Notes under the pieces: model-generated
Seen by the model: only the letters and a program-made list of their open reading frames with translations
Database searches by the model: none
Told to the model about the DNA's origin: nothing
In this document: positions 12,528 to 23,439 of the stretch, piece by piece
How positions within the stretch are numbered: position 1 is the first letter of the stretch
How the letters are laid out: every line of letters starts with the position of its first letter
Program-made: the position numbers and the translations under genes
Source: Beta vulgaris subsp. vulgaris
Lineage: Eukaryota > Streptophyta > Magnoliopsida > Caryophyllales > Amaranthaceae
Direction: 5' to 3'
Assembly (NCBI RefSeq): GCF_026745355.1
Contig: NC_079210.1
Coordinates: forward strand, 7,929,972 to 7,993,971
DNA: 64,000 nt

Positions 12528-15500
12528 ATGGCAAAAACCTCTCTCATTTCACCTTTTCCAAAAGCAAAAACTCCCAAAACCTCTCAAATGGAAAACCTCT
12601 CTTCTTCATCCAAAACCTTAGAAGCCGAAAATTTTCAAGAAACAACAATGACGGTAGAAGAGCGAAAAATTGGAGTCACTAAGGAGAGGTGTAAGAAGAA
12701 GAAAACTGATTGGCGAAGATGATGAGGAAGAAACCGTAGAATCAATTGAGGGGGGAAGAAGAAGCTACGCCTATTCCTTCCAAAGGAAATGTTGCTTCTT
12801 TCTCCAAGAAAAGAGTGGAGCGAAGTAATTCAAGGTATGTGTTAGGATTTTGTGTAGATCTTGAATGGGCCAAGAAAGTAAAATTCACCGAGAACTAATA
12901 TTCTACAGGAACAGGGTATGGAACACCTGTTTGAAACCGCTTATAACAATGCCTTAGTCCTTTAGCTATGGATGAGTTTTGTGCAAACTTCGTTAATATT
13001 GCTGGAGTATGCACTACTGAAGTTAGAGGGAGAAAATTTCAATTTTCACAAAAAACTTTAGGAAAAATATGGGAAGCTCCTTGCAAAGAAACTGATCTGT
13101 ATTTTAAGAGGAAAGGAACTGTCACCTTTTCCAAATTCTCCCAGTATGATATTGTTGAATTCTTTGGAGGAACTGCTGGCCAAACAAAACTTAATCACAT
13201 TCTTTTCTCGCCTTTCCATAAAATATTGTTTAACCTTGTTTGGAGAGCACTCATTCCTCGAATTTGAAAAGAGGAATGAGGTGGGTCTCATAGATATCAC
13301 AACAAGAGTCCGTCTTTTTAGCGTCCGAGTTTAGCGTCCGACAGTATAAGCGGACGGTAAATGAAAAATTAGCGTCCGATATAAGACAGACGCTAATTAG
13401 CGTCCGTTTTCTGATATTTAGCGTCCGTTCATTTAAACGGACGCTAATTAGCGTCCGCTAGGTTAAAATACCGTCCGAAAGACGGACGGTAAAAAAGGGA
13501 TATAAATACGCATCTTTATTCCTCCAGTCGACCACATCATTAACCCTAAACCCACGCCCCTCTCTCTCTTCCTCACTCTCACGTTTCTCTACCGCCTCTC
13601 TCTACCGCCTCATCTCACATTTCTCTCTTTACTTCCTCATAAGAAAACACGGTGCTCTCTCTTTCATATGTCACGAAATCAGGTTTTTCTACTCAGATTT
13701 AACTAATAAATATGTTTTTTTTAGTTTTGATTATTGATTGTGGAGTTTCTTTTCTCGATTTTCTTTGTTTTTTTAATTTCGTTTTGCATTTTCTTCTTGG
13801 TTTTTCGGTTTTTCCTAGATCTGAATTCCCTAAGATTTTTTTTTTTTCGATTTTTCTTTATTTTTTTGAGTTTTCGGTTTTATGAGATTTTGATTTTGTG
13901 TGTTTTTATTTTCGATTTGGTTATTCAATTTTTCAATTTCGCGATTTTGGCTTTTTTATCTTTGGTTTTTCGGTCTTTGTCTTTTGATTTTTTGGATTTT
14001 GGGGTCTGAAATTTAGAGATTCTTGGTATCTAGGGTTCGAAATCTGATGAGTTTTTCTCTGTATCAATTTTCGTGTTTTTGGAAAATCAGTTTTGGGAAA
14101 TCAGTTTTTTTTTCGTTTTTCGTTTTTTAATCAGTTTTTATGAGAATATGGCCGGTTATTAAGAATAATTCTCTGATGTAGGTTGCTAAAACAATAGATC
14201 TTGTAAAGGTGAAAGTTCCGTGATGCTTACAGTTGGAGATCTTGATCGGGCCATTAGTTTTTATGCAACATGGGATTGTTTAATTCTTCTTATGCGCTCT
14301 TTTTGAAATTGAAGGCTTATGGCATGGAACTACTCCACAAGAATACAAGATTATCTCTACATCTCCCCCTTTTCAAGTGTATATAATGATAATTATTGGC
14401 AGTAACATTTATCAATTTTAAATTAATTAGTTTTTTTTTTTGGTTGATTTTTTTTATTTTTTGGTATTTATAGGTGGCTGGCGTGGCAGAGCGGTGGCTG
14501 ACGCGGCGGAGATGTGGTTGATGCACTGGTGAGGTTTCTAGTGGTGTGGTGGCTGGCGTGGTGGTGCAGTACCTCGGCGGTGGGTCCGACTAGTATTAGA
14601 TTGAAGTTGTATTAGATTTTAGTTGCAATGTAATTATACTATTACAGTACTAAATAGTACTAAATTTTGGTTTTAGATTGTAATTATATATATTTATTTT
14701 AAATAAAATTCTCATTTGTTTAATTCTCAATTTTTGTTATTCTAACATTGTTATTTAGGAATAATAATTGAAAGTTAATAAAGTGAATTAAATAAAAATA
14801 ATAAAGTAACACCTTGGGCAAAGTGAAAGGTGATAACAAAAGCATCTGAGCAAAAGCATCTTTACAAAAGCATTTGTTTTGGTCTGGGCAAAAGCATCTG
14901 TTTTGGTGTGGTTTACAGCTTTAGCGTCTGATTTTAGTCGGACGCTAATTAGCTTCCGACTTCAATCGGACGCTAATTGACTTAAAGCGGACGCTAATTA
15001 GCGTCTGACTAAAATCAGACGCTAATTAGCGTCCGACAAATAATCAGACGACAAAATTAGCGTCTGACTAAAATCAGACAACAAATTTAGCGTCCGCTTA
15101 GCGGACGGTAATTGGACAATTAGCGACCAAGGGTTTTGCATCAGCCTTTTAGCGTCCGTTGACGGACGCTAATCTTATTAGCGTCCGATCCCGCGTTTTT
15201 AACGTCCGATTTAGGCAGACGAAAAAAAATTAGATTCTTGTTGTGTATGTGTTACATGTTTTGCCTTGACCATCACATCCAAATAAACTTTCCTTCTCAC
15301 TTTATCCAACATCTAACCCACTGTATTGAGAACCATTGTGTTGTTGGATTTGGAGCACTCATCACTTCTCTTCTTTCTCACTTCAAATTCAAGACTACTG
15401 GTTCAAGGTAATATTTTAAATGAAAATACTTTATATGGCTTGGACCTCTCTATCCAAGATGGAGTGTTGACTCAAGGAAGGATCGCCACCAATTCCTCCC

Positions 15501-16358
15501 ATAAGAGAAAACTAACTAAGGCATTAGAAGAGGAACAAGTAGAAGTCATACTAGAGGAACAAGTTCCTACCCCTACTGAACAAAAGGAAGAGCCACCCAA
15601 GAGGCGTAAAACTGTTTCAAAAAAGCCTACACCTTCTGTTCCTAAGAGAGTTAGGCAAAGTTCTAGGTTGCGGACTCCCAAAATTGCACTTGTTCCTTCC
15701 AATGAGGACTCCCCTTTAGTCCTATCTGATGAAAAGGAACTGTCTATCCACTCACCTAAGGAACCAACTCCTCCATCCTCCCCAAAAATACCAGTAACCC
15801 TCAATACCATTACTTCCATCTCTCCCTCTTCCTTCTTTTTTCCTTCCAGTTTTGAATAAATGAAGGTTGAGATGAGTGAACCACACCCTTTCTCCTCTAC
15901 ATCCACTAAACTTTCACCACACCCTCCATTGCTTCCTTCACTTTACTCTAACTCTTTCTATTCCTCTCACAGGAACAGCAGGACCATCCCAAGAAAACAC
16001 CCCAGTTCCTCCACCTAAACCACAACCTGACTTTGGTTCTAAGGGAAAGGAACAGGTTCCTGTGGATGATTTTGAGTGGGTAAATGAAGTGTATCTCCCT
16101 GCTCAACAAATGATCAAGTTCTACAATCACCTTCACTAGACTTTGGATGATAAAACAGATAAGATGATGGGTTTAATGAAAGTCCTTAATGATACGATGA
16201 TAAAACAACAAAAGAATATGGAGATGATGGCCCAAGCAATTAACACTTTGATGCAGCAACTTGATGGACATCATGGAGAGGTGATGAAGAAGTTGGAAGA
16301 AGTGGTTGAGGAAGAAGTAGTAGAGGAACACAACTCCCCATTCATTCCTAATGTCTAG
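12528..16358 (+). pseudogene. SIRE env-like / third-ORF region, split by a CACTA element
   Basis: Downstream of RNase H is the extra coding region typical of the SIRE/Maximus lineage. Recognisable parts are a basic, Ser/Lys-rich start (12528-12722); a middle portion with 'GTGYGTPV' and 'FCANFVNIAGVCTTEVRGRKF' fragments (about 12910-13290); a Pro/Lys-rich portion (about 15465-15860) with RRKTVSKKPTP; and a Met/Gln/Glu-rich, coiled-coil-like tail (about 16143-16358). Frameshifts and stops interrupt it and a 1.95-kb transposon sits at 13298-15245. The function of this third ORF is not established. The env-like label comes from its position, and I see no signal peptide or clear membrane anchor. 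Confidence 0.75.
13298..15245. mobile_element. Non-autonomous CACTA (CMC/EnSpm) element
   Basis: The ends are CACAACAAGA at 13298 and its inverse TCTTGTTGTG ending at 15245. Flanking the ends is the 3-bp duplication TAT (13295-13297 and 15246-15248), as expected for CACTA elements. Both subterminal regions (about 13316-13495 and 14925-15225) are packed with TTAGCGTCCG-type repeats in both orientations, the usual transposase-binding arrangement. The interior (about 13500-14920) is AT-rich with a CT-rich patch and a short GGTGGCTGGCGTGG repeat near 14475-14560. No transposase was seen, so the element depends on a partner. Confidence 0.93.
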
Positions 16359-16842
16359 TTCTTGTTTCTCTTAAAGGAACAAGAGCCGCTCTTAGCTTTT
16401 GTTTCTTTTATTTTCTTCTTTTTCTCTTTTGTACTTAAATGGAACAAGCGCTATAAATATGATGACTATTGCCATGTTTGTGTTCGTTTGTGATTTGAAT
16501 GCATAATTTCTTTCTTGGAATGACTAATATTATGTGCTTGATGTTTGACCAAGTCTAACCTTCGAAATCCTAACTTGACTATTTTTTGGTGCTTGTTAAT
16601 GGTCTAAAGATCTTGTAGATATTAGTCTTCCCAAAATCACCAAGAGTTTGATCTTTTTGAGGATGACAAAAGGGAAAAAGATAATAGGAACAAACTAAGT
16701 TGCAAAATTTGAAGAAATGAGAAATTAAAATCCTCAATAGTGAGAAAACAAAAATCTGCCTTATTATTTTATTTTTGTCTTTCATTTCCTTAATGTATTT
16801 GTTATTTTATTTTCCTTAGTTTGTAACTTTGTTGTCATCATC

Positions 16843-16855
16843 AAAAAGGTAGAAA
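16843..16855 (+). other. Decayed polypurine tract of the SIRE element
   Basis: The stretch aaaaaggtagaaa sits one base before the 3' LTR, after 'gtcatcatc'. In intact SIRE relatives, as I remember them, this place reads as an unbroken purine run, so the single T suggests a point mutation. Confidence 0.7.
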
Positions 16856-16856
16856 C

Positions 16857-18213
16857 TGTTGAACCCTAGTTTTGATGATGATAAAGGAACAATGATGCAA
16901 ACTAAGTATTGGACTAACAAGTTGTTTAAGTGAACGAATTTCAAGGTATCAATGAAAGGAACAAAGAGAATACTAAGTCAAAGACAAAAATAAGTTTGCA
17001 TTTTGAAGTCTAAGTGAAGATGTTCAAAAATGTGGTACTGGAGAAGTATTGGAGCAAAAAAACCAAAGCGAGGCTTTTTGTTTCTAGTTCCAATGTAAAG
17101 GCGAGTAAGAATGGTAAGGAATTGTGGCAATTTAAAATGAGAATGAGCGTTTGTTCCATTGTAAGGAACATACGAATTGGTGTTGTCGTAATAAATTAAA
17201 GGAACTAACTATTAAAAGGAAGTAGACTTAGGATGAAGCAGTACAACGGTTTACTTATGTTTGTTGTGTCATTTATGCCTAGCTTCTAGGTAACCGTTTT
17301 ACTTAAGTAAAAATCTAATTTTGAGGAAAATCATTTTGAGGAAAATATTTTATTTTTAAAATGATAACAAATATCCTTTTCTGTTTTATGGAAAATATTT
17401 TTCAAAGATAGTATCTATGGTAAAAGGATTTTATTTTGGTTTTATTCATTAAAATAATTTTCTAATTAAATCAGATTTTAGAATTACTGTTTTAAGTGGT
17501 TGCTAAAATCAAGGGAGCAGTAACATGTTTATCTCCCATATTTGACAGTTATCATGGAGATTATGGGTTCAAGGAGGAACATGTTCGAACGAGTAAGGAA
17601 CATCATGGGATAATAGCTTTATTACTAACACATATTTTAATCCCACGTTCGAAGTTATTACTGCTATAAATACTAGTGTTTAATTAAGTTTCAATTTGTA
17701 TCTCACCAAGTGAATTCGTGAGTTTAACTAAGTAAAGTTTGAGTGTGTTCATTCCCTCATAAAAGTCGTTTGTTCATAGCCTTCTTACTCTAATTCTACT
17801 AAATTTATTTGATCAATTGCATTTTTGTGTTTTGGAGTAAGGGGACTTTGAGTGAAGTTCTGTAAGAGAGAAGCTTTGAATGAATTAAGTTAGGGTGAGA
17901 AAACTTCAACTGAAGTTGAGAGGAATAACTATTAAGGGAACAATTATTCAGGAACTTGAGTTTAAGAACTCAAGGTGTGGTCCGTGAATAGAATTGGGTT
18001 GTAACAAAGTTGTTTGGCCTAATTAGTGAAAGAGTTGCGCTTAAAATCCCTAGTGGTCGAGGTTGTTTCTTCTTGTTGGGCCCAAAAAAAATTTCGTCGT
18101 AAAAATCTCTTATGTTCCTTTAGCTTTGTTTAAGTTTAAATTTCGCAACAAGTTACGTTTATTTCTACACATACATTTTTCCGTCCTCTTGTATTATTCC
18201 TAGTGAAATAACA
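16857..18213 (+). repeat. 3' LTR of the SIRE-type element
   Basis: It begins TGTTGAACCC, ends GAAATAACA and is followed by the ATATC target duplication (18214-18218). It lacks the MITE found in the 5' LTR. There are many substitutions and small indels between the two LTRs, so the insertion is old. A TATA-like 'ctataaatactag' lies near 17665. Confidence 0.94.
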
Positions 18214-18282
18214 ATATCAATCGCCAACTCATCATAAATGGATCTTCAATATATTTGGAGAAATCAGGTTCTTTAAACGTAA

Positions 18283-19388
18283 GAGCATGCCCATTGGTAG
18301 ATCCAAAAGTTGGATCATGAGGAGAGAGAGATTAAATGGGAATAAAGAAATAGGAAAGAGAAAAAAAAGAGGAGAGAAGGCAATGAACTGAGCATTGCAA
18401 CGATCTATTGGAAGAGTGGATCATTGCCACATGGCGGAAGGGGAGAGGAAGAAAAAAAAGGAGTGGGCCCCATTGCTGCTACATGACAGACATCCAAAGG
18501 CTCTTATTTCTCTAATCTAACGGCTAGGATTATTTGTAATTGTTAACGTTGCAAATTTTTGCAACGGACATATTGTCAGTTTAAATTTTTTTTTTAAAAA
18601 AAAAAAACACCAACAACTATATTTTTTTTTGTCTATAAATAGAGACCAATATTGAACTATTTTTACACATCTTATTTTTGAGCTTATTTTGTTATTGGAA
18701 GTCATATTTGTTTCCTTTCTTTATTTATCTACCCCCACAAAAACAAATTATCTCCTAATTAAAATGTAGGGACCTCTGATGAGCCTTTCGCATATGGCAC
18801 TAGCGAGAATCGCATAACAAGTCTAGAAATATATATGAACAATAGGGGTCGAGTTCGTGACCAAGCTGTGCATAGACGTCTCAAAGCAGACCTCGTAGAA
18901 AATATTTGGCTTAAATTCGGGCAACATAGGGGTTAATTAAGCTGCTACGTTTTTTTTATTATTATATGTTATGTAATTCTATATGTATGTGTTATTTCTA
19001 TTGTTTAATGCAATATTTTATTATTATTATATTTTTCTGATTAAGTTAATTACCGTATCTAATTATGTACAATATTAACGAAATTAATTTTTACTAATAG
19101 TTTTTAATCACAAACATAAAAATTATTTACATTCAATAATCATTAATTGATTCTTAAATAATCCGCAATAAATAAAAAAGATGGGATGGAAAGGAGATTG
19201 AGGAGAGAGAATATATGGTGGGGTATAGTAAAAAGTATGAAAGAGAAGGTGAAAATCTAAAATTATAGATCATCCGTTGGGGGTGAAGAGATCATTAAAA
19301 TCAATTGTGGATCATAAATGAGGTGGAAGAGTGAGAAATTAATAAAGTAATTGATGATCCCAACTTTTGGATCAACCAATGGACATGC
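18283..19388. mobile_element. Internally deleted PIF/Harbinger element
   Basis: Inverted ends are visible. The left end has GCATGCCCATTGGTAGATCC followed by AAAAGTTGGATC. The right end, in reverse complement, has GCATGTCCATTGGTTGATCC followed by AAAAGTTGGGATC. Flanks are TAA (18280-18282 and 19389-19391). The match extends to TAAGA if two left bases are assigned to the flank, so the boundary is uncertain by two bases. A transposase-tail remnant inside (18763-18936) supports the superfamily call. Confidence 0.82.
18763..18936 (+). pseudogene. C-terminal remnant of a Harbinger (ALP1/HARBI1-like) transposase
   Basis: This 57-codon open stretch ends in 'RDQAVHRRLKADLVENIW', which resembles the tail of plant PIF/Harbinger DDE transposases as I remember them (a pattern like H-x-RLQ-x-DL-[IV]-E-x-[IL]-W). 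A stop codon sits directly upstream (18760-18762). The catalytic domain is absent. It is useful as evidence for the family of the surrounding element. Identification is from motif memory only. Confidence 0.65.
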
Positions 19389-20384
19389 TAAGAGATGATA
19401 TATATTATTGACCCCACACGACCTAGTACCTCAACAATGAGACTAGGACTTTCATAATATGCATAGGTCTCTAACTTAACCCAAACACCATAAACTAACT
19501 TTCAAGTGCAGGAATACGGTTAAATGTAGATTCTTACAACATCTTTGTTTTAAAAGAAAACTAGTACTTTTGGCCCGGATAAGACAATTACAATTATCAA
19601 ATATAATATTATTTATAATTTTCATTTTTCATTTTATTACCTATTCATAAATTTATTCTAGTGTGAAATTGGAAGATATAGTTTATGGAATTATTTTTGT
19701 AAAAATCCAAATAATCGGGGATAAAAATGACAATGTCAATATAATGAGAGTAAGAAAATGTTATTACCTTAATAAAACTGTAAGAGATCAAAAAGTTTGT
19801 CTATATCTTTATAGTTACAAATAATTATAAGACTTTATTATGTTCTCTTTGAAACATTAAACATTAATATTGTAGTGGATTGGTGGTTTAACTATTACAT
19901 TTCATTTCAAAGGTCATGTGTTCGATTCCTATTCGCTATACATTGTTAATCTTTTCTTAGTGAAATCATAAACATGTGTATTAGAAGCTTGATAAGAGTC
20001 ATGTGGAACCGTTCTTTTAACAGGAACACCTTTTAATATATTTGTATAGATTTCTTGTAACTTTTTTTATAAGGTAGTTTTTGACAAAAATATGTTTCTA
20101 TAAATTTTCAAAATATTTTGTTGTCTTAGTTTCTCACAAAAGTTGCATTCTATAAGTTCACATAAGAACATTTCTTATATGACATAGAACAGTGAAATTA
20201 TATTACGTTGTAACCATTTATCAAGATATTATAACATGATAATATTTTTTTCTTGAAAATGTATATCTTTTGGAATATTGGTCCTCCAAGGAAATATTGG
20301 CCCTCTAAGGAAAAATTGGTTACAATTCGGCCACAATGTATTATATATTGGTGAAAAGGATTATGACCAAGTATAGTCTTGTTA
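19389..20384. other. AT-rich intergenic DNA with one SINE candidate
   Basis: No gene is visible. The only structured signal is the tRNA-like block at 19871-20010, listed separately. Confidence 0.5.
19871..20010 (+). mobile_element. Candidate tRNA-derived SINE
   Basis: A-box-like 'gattggtggtttaac' (about 19878) is followed about 40 bp later by B-box-like 'tgttcgattcct' (about 19919), with 'aaggtcatg' just before it. This is the layout of a plant Pol III promoter in tRNA-derived SINEs. A T/A-rich tail is not clear and no target duplication was found, so the ends are approximate. Confidence 0.4.
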
Positions 20385-20821
20385 TCTCTATTATATAAGG
20401 GAAGGAGAGAGTTATGGTATCTCTGAATAAAGAGACTATTTTACCTCCCTTGCCTTTTTAAATTACAAATTTACTAACAAACCAAATGAGGACTTCAAAC
20501 AAAGATAACGAAAATAAAATTATAACAATCACTCACAGATCAACTAAAATCATAAAATTGCATGATTTACATTATACAAATCACTCAAATGAGGAAACTT
20601 TACAAAAACGAAAAAAATTCACTTACAAACTACAACCAATACACTAAAATGTCAATACATGCTCACAAAAACATTCACAAAAACTTGACTTGAAATCAAA
20701 GTGTCTACTTTCTTTACAATCTATAGTATACTTAATTCAAAAATCAACAAAAAAATTATAATATTAGAAATCATAAATAAATTCAATAAAATTTCTATTT
20801 TGTTCATAGAATTTAACTTTA

Positions 20822-20857
<36 letters not shown>

Positions 20858-21027
20858 CAGGTGAGAGACTTAAGTGACAGAGACTAAACCAATCAAATTT
20901 TGCAATTAATAACAATTATATTTCGTACGTCTAACGTTCAAAAATCGTGACTCTTACTAATATCGAAAAAAACCGAGTTTCTGTCTCGAACAAAATTCAA
21001 GCACGCATCGCGTGCAAAAAATGCTAG
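20385..21027 (+). mobile_element. Non-autonomous Helitron
   Basis: The 5' end reads TCTCTATTATATAAGG and the 3' end reads CTAG, inserted between A (20384) and T (21028) without a target duplication. A perfect hairpin GCACGC-ATC-GCGTGC (21001-21015) ends 12 bp before the 3' terminus, the standard Helitron terminator. A run of about 28 A lies at about 20826-20853. There is no RepHel coding sequence, and the size is 643 bp. Confidence 0.9.
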
Positions 21028-23439
21028 TCATCTAATAGATTGACCTAGGAATCAACACTTGGTGTCTTTTTCAGATGCCAACCCTTGATTTTCTTTAGGA
21101 AATTAATATATTATATATGGAAAATATTTGATACCTAAAACTATATATACGATTTCTATAATTTAAAGGTAATCATAGATTATAAGAATCTTTAGACAAC
21201 ATGAAAATTAGCTAAAATAAGTAACCACATATACTCTTTTCATAATGATATTAATTTTGATCAATCGTAGTACTATTCAATGACCTTTTTTAGTTAATTA
21301 ATGTAAAGTTTTTTGTAATTGTTTTAACAAGATATAGAATAGCTATTTAACAAATTTCAATCTGTGTATGACACAAGAGAAATTTTTATCATACATTCAA
21401 GGTTGTATGATGAGTATGACACATTCAAGGTTATTATTTTGCTCATTGCTAATTTGAAAACTTTAAATGAGCATAATCACATAATAGTTAGAGCTCCAAA
21501 TGAGCAAATGAACAAAAAATAGTATTAAGTGTACTATGTACATGATGTACACGCGTGTATGATGAATACACTCATGACATGGGTCCGAAGTCTGATTACG
21601 TACTAAATCAAAATAAGAGGATAATCAGTTCAAAATTATGACCTTGATCTCACCAATAGTGGTGCCGTAAAATTACCCACTATATCTAATTAAAAGCAGA
21701 TAAGCAGTATCATTGTATCAATATATGTTTTTCAGCATTAAAGTATGGAAACAGGAGATGATACGGTACTATTGACTTGAAGCTTGCTTACAACTTCGAC
21801 ACGCAGATGGATTAGCTGAATTGAAAGTGCCATATTGACTAAACATCCATATCTTTAGGCAGAATTATAGAGTGATGATATAGTGACTATACCAAAATTT
21901 CCTTTTTAGTTTTACTTTTACGATTTTATATTTAGGCTGTGTTTTTTAGTTGGTGAAAAAGTGGTTAAAGCAGAAATAACCAACAGTTTGAAACAAGTTA
22001 CTAAACCTATTTTCCATTACTTAAATGCTAATAATTGTTGAGACTTTTTTTTTATCTTAAAAGTTGCGCAGATAAACTATGTAGCAAGAGGAATGATGAT
22101 ATTTGTATACATTATTCATGTTACAGTATGCATTTTCCACAATTCTTGCTTATATTATTAATGTCCTGGCCTACTAAACTTGTTTTAGCATAGAAATTCC
22201 ATTTTTTTTTACTTCGAGAGAAGGAGCTGAATAAAAACTAATGAAAGGAATACAATTCATTGGACATCGGTTGCCAAGTTGTGAGCTAACTGGATGCTCA
22301 TCAGGAAACTTTCATTACTTGACTCCAGTGAAAGAACGTGCCTACTGTAGGAATAAGGGTTGTGAACTATGATTGAAATATTCAAGAAGATTAGAAGAAC
22401 AAATAAACAAATGATATTGATAAACAATAGAACTAAAGAAACTTATCGTCATATATCTATTAATTGAATTTGCTGAACTTAATTGAATCTCGTAGCAATA
22501 GTGTTGTGTTGTAGTAAGAGGGCCACTTCCTTAGCCACCATACCGGTGCAGGCTTCCAATGAAGATCTCCCCCAAGGTTCACATAGTACCCTTGTGTTTT
22601 GGGGTTAGAGAGAGAAAAAACTTTCAGATTTTCGAGAACATATTCATAGGTAAGATAAAATAAGCAATAAAAACACGAAAATACGAATCCTACTGAAAAA
22701 GGGGCCCGTAAAAAAATGGACGGAAAGAAAACGCCTAAAGTAGCCACTCAGGCATACCTCACGCCAGGACGGGCGGACCCTAGCCTGGGCTCATGACCAC
22801 TAAGTTCACATATCAGCTTAACCAACTGATGAACAATGTTGTAGAACATCCATCGTGATACGCTGCACACCCCCATGGCTACGCTCGACGCACCATGGTT
22901 GCGCTTCCTTCACGTTATCTCCAACAATCTCCCACAAACGCAAAGGTATGAGAAATAAGAAATGATCAGCAGAAGGAAGGTTTGATACTTACAAGTTAGT
23001 GTCGAAGGAAATAACTTACATGTTAGCTAGACGAGTTGTCCACTGAATTGAAGTTGTAGGAGAGAGAAGGGACCGCATAACACATATATTTAAAGCATGA
23101 GAAACTCCGCGTTATCCATGAATTTCCATAAAAACAACATAGTACACATTTGATCGTAAAATTAATAACCTCTTAAAGACATATTGCACAATCTTTAAGC
23201 CTTAGAAGACATATTACACAATCTTCCAAATGATTGTGGACGTATTATACAGTACAACAATCTTGGCCATCACCTTGGGATTCCAGTAAGCCCTCTAGAA
23301 AAGCATATTACGCAGCAATTCGAAAACGGGTGTCAAAACTCCACAATCACGTTGAAGGCTAATCCTACAAAGTTTAATGACACTCTATAATTCCTACAAG
23401 TACGACATTTCACATAAGGAGGCCACCCCTTCACAATTA
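21028..23439. other. Intergenic DNA, no gene supported
   Basis: The region is mostly AT-rich. The block at about 22460-23050 is richer in GC and has repeat-like text ('caacaatctcccacaaacg', 'gggcggaccctagcctgggctc'), suggesting another LTR or retroelement leader in reverse orientation. I could not set ends or a family. The 95-codon antisense frame at 22460-22747 has no recognisable domain. Confidence 0.35.

Larger units (their letters stand above)
5534..18213 (+). mobile_element. Complete, decayed SIRE/Maximus-type Ty1/copia retrotransposon
   Basis: Both LTRs start TGTTGAACCC. The 5' LTR is 5534-6949 and the 3' LTR is 16857-18213. The 5-bp target duplication ATATC is perfect, at 5529-5533 and 18214-18218. 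A PBS matching initiator-Met tRNA follows the 5' LTR and a decayed purine tract precedes the 3' LTR. Internal order is gag, protease, integrase, reverse transcriptase, RNase H (copia order), then about 4 kb of env-like and non-coding sequence, which marks the SIRE/Maximus (Agrovirus) lineage. Many stops and frameshifts make it non-functional. It has been hit by a CACTA element and a Stowaway-like MITE. Length is 12,680 bp, of which the CACTA accounts for 1,948 plus a 3-bp duplication. Confidence 0.95.

Noticed and set aside
13734..14009. 91-codon Phe-rich frame inside the CACTA element
   Set aside because: Comes from T-rich DNA. Composition is low-complexity and not a real membrane protein.
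15472..15906. 144-codon minus-strand frame opposite the SIRE env-like region
   Set aside because: Antisense shadow of the plus-strand frame with a Ser/Glu/Gly-biased translation.
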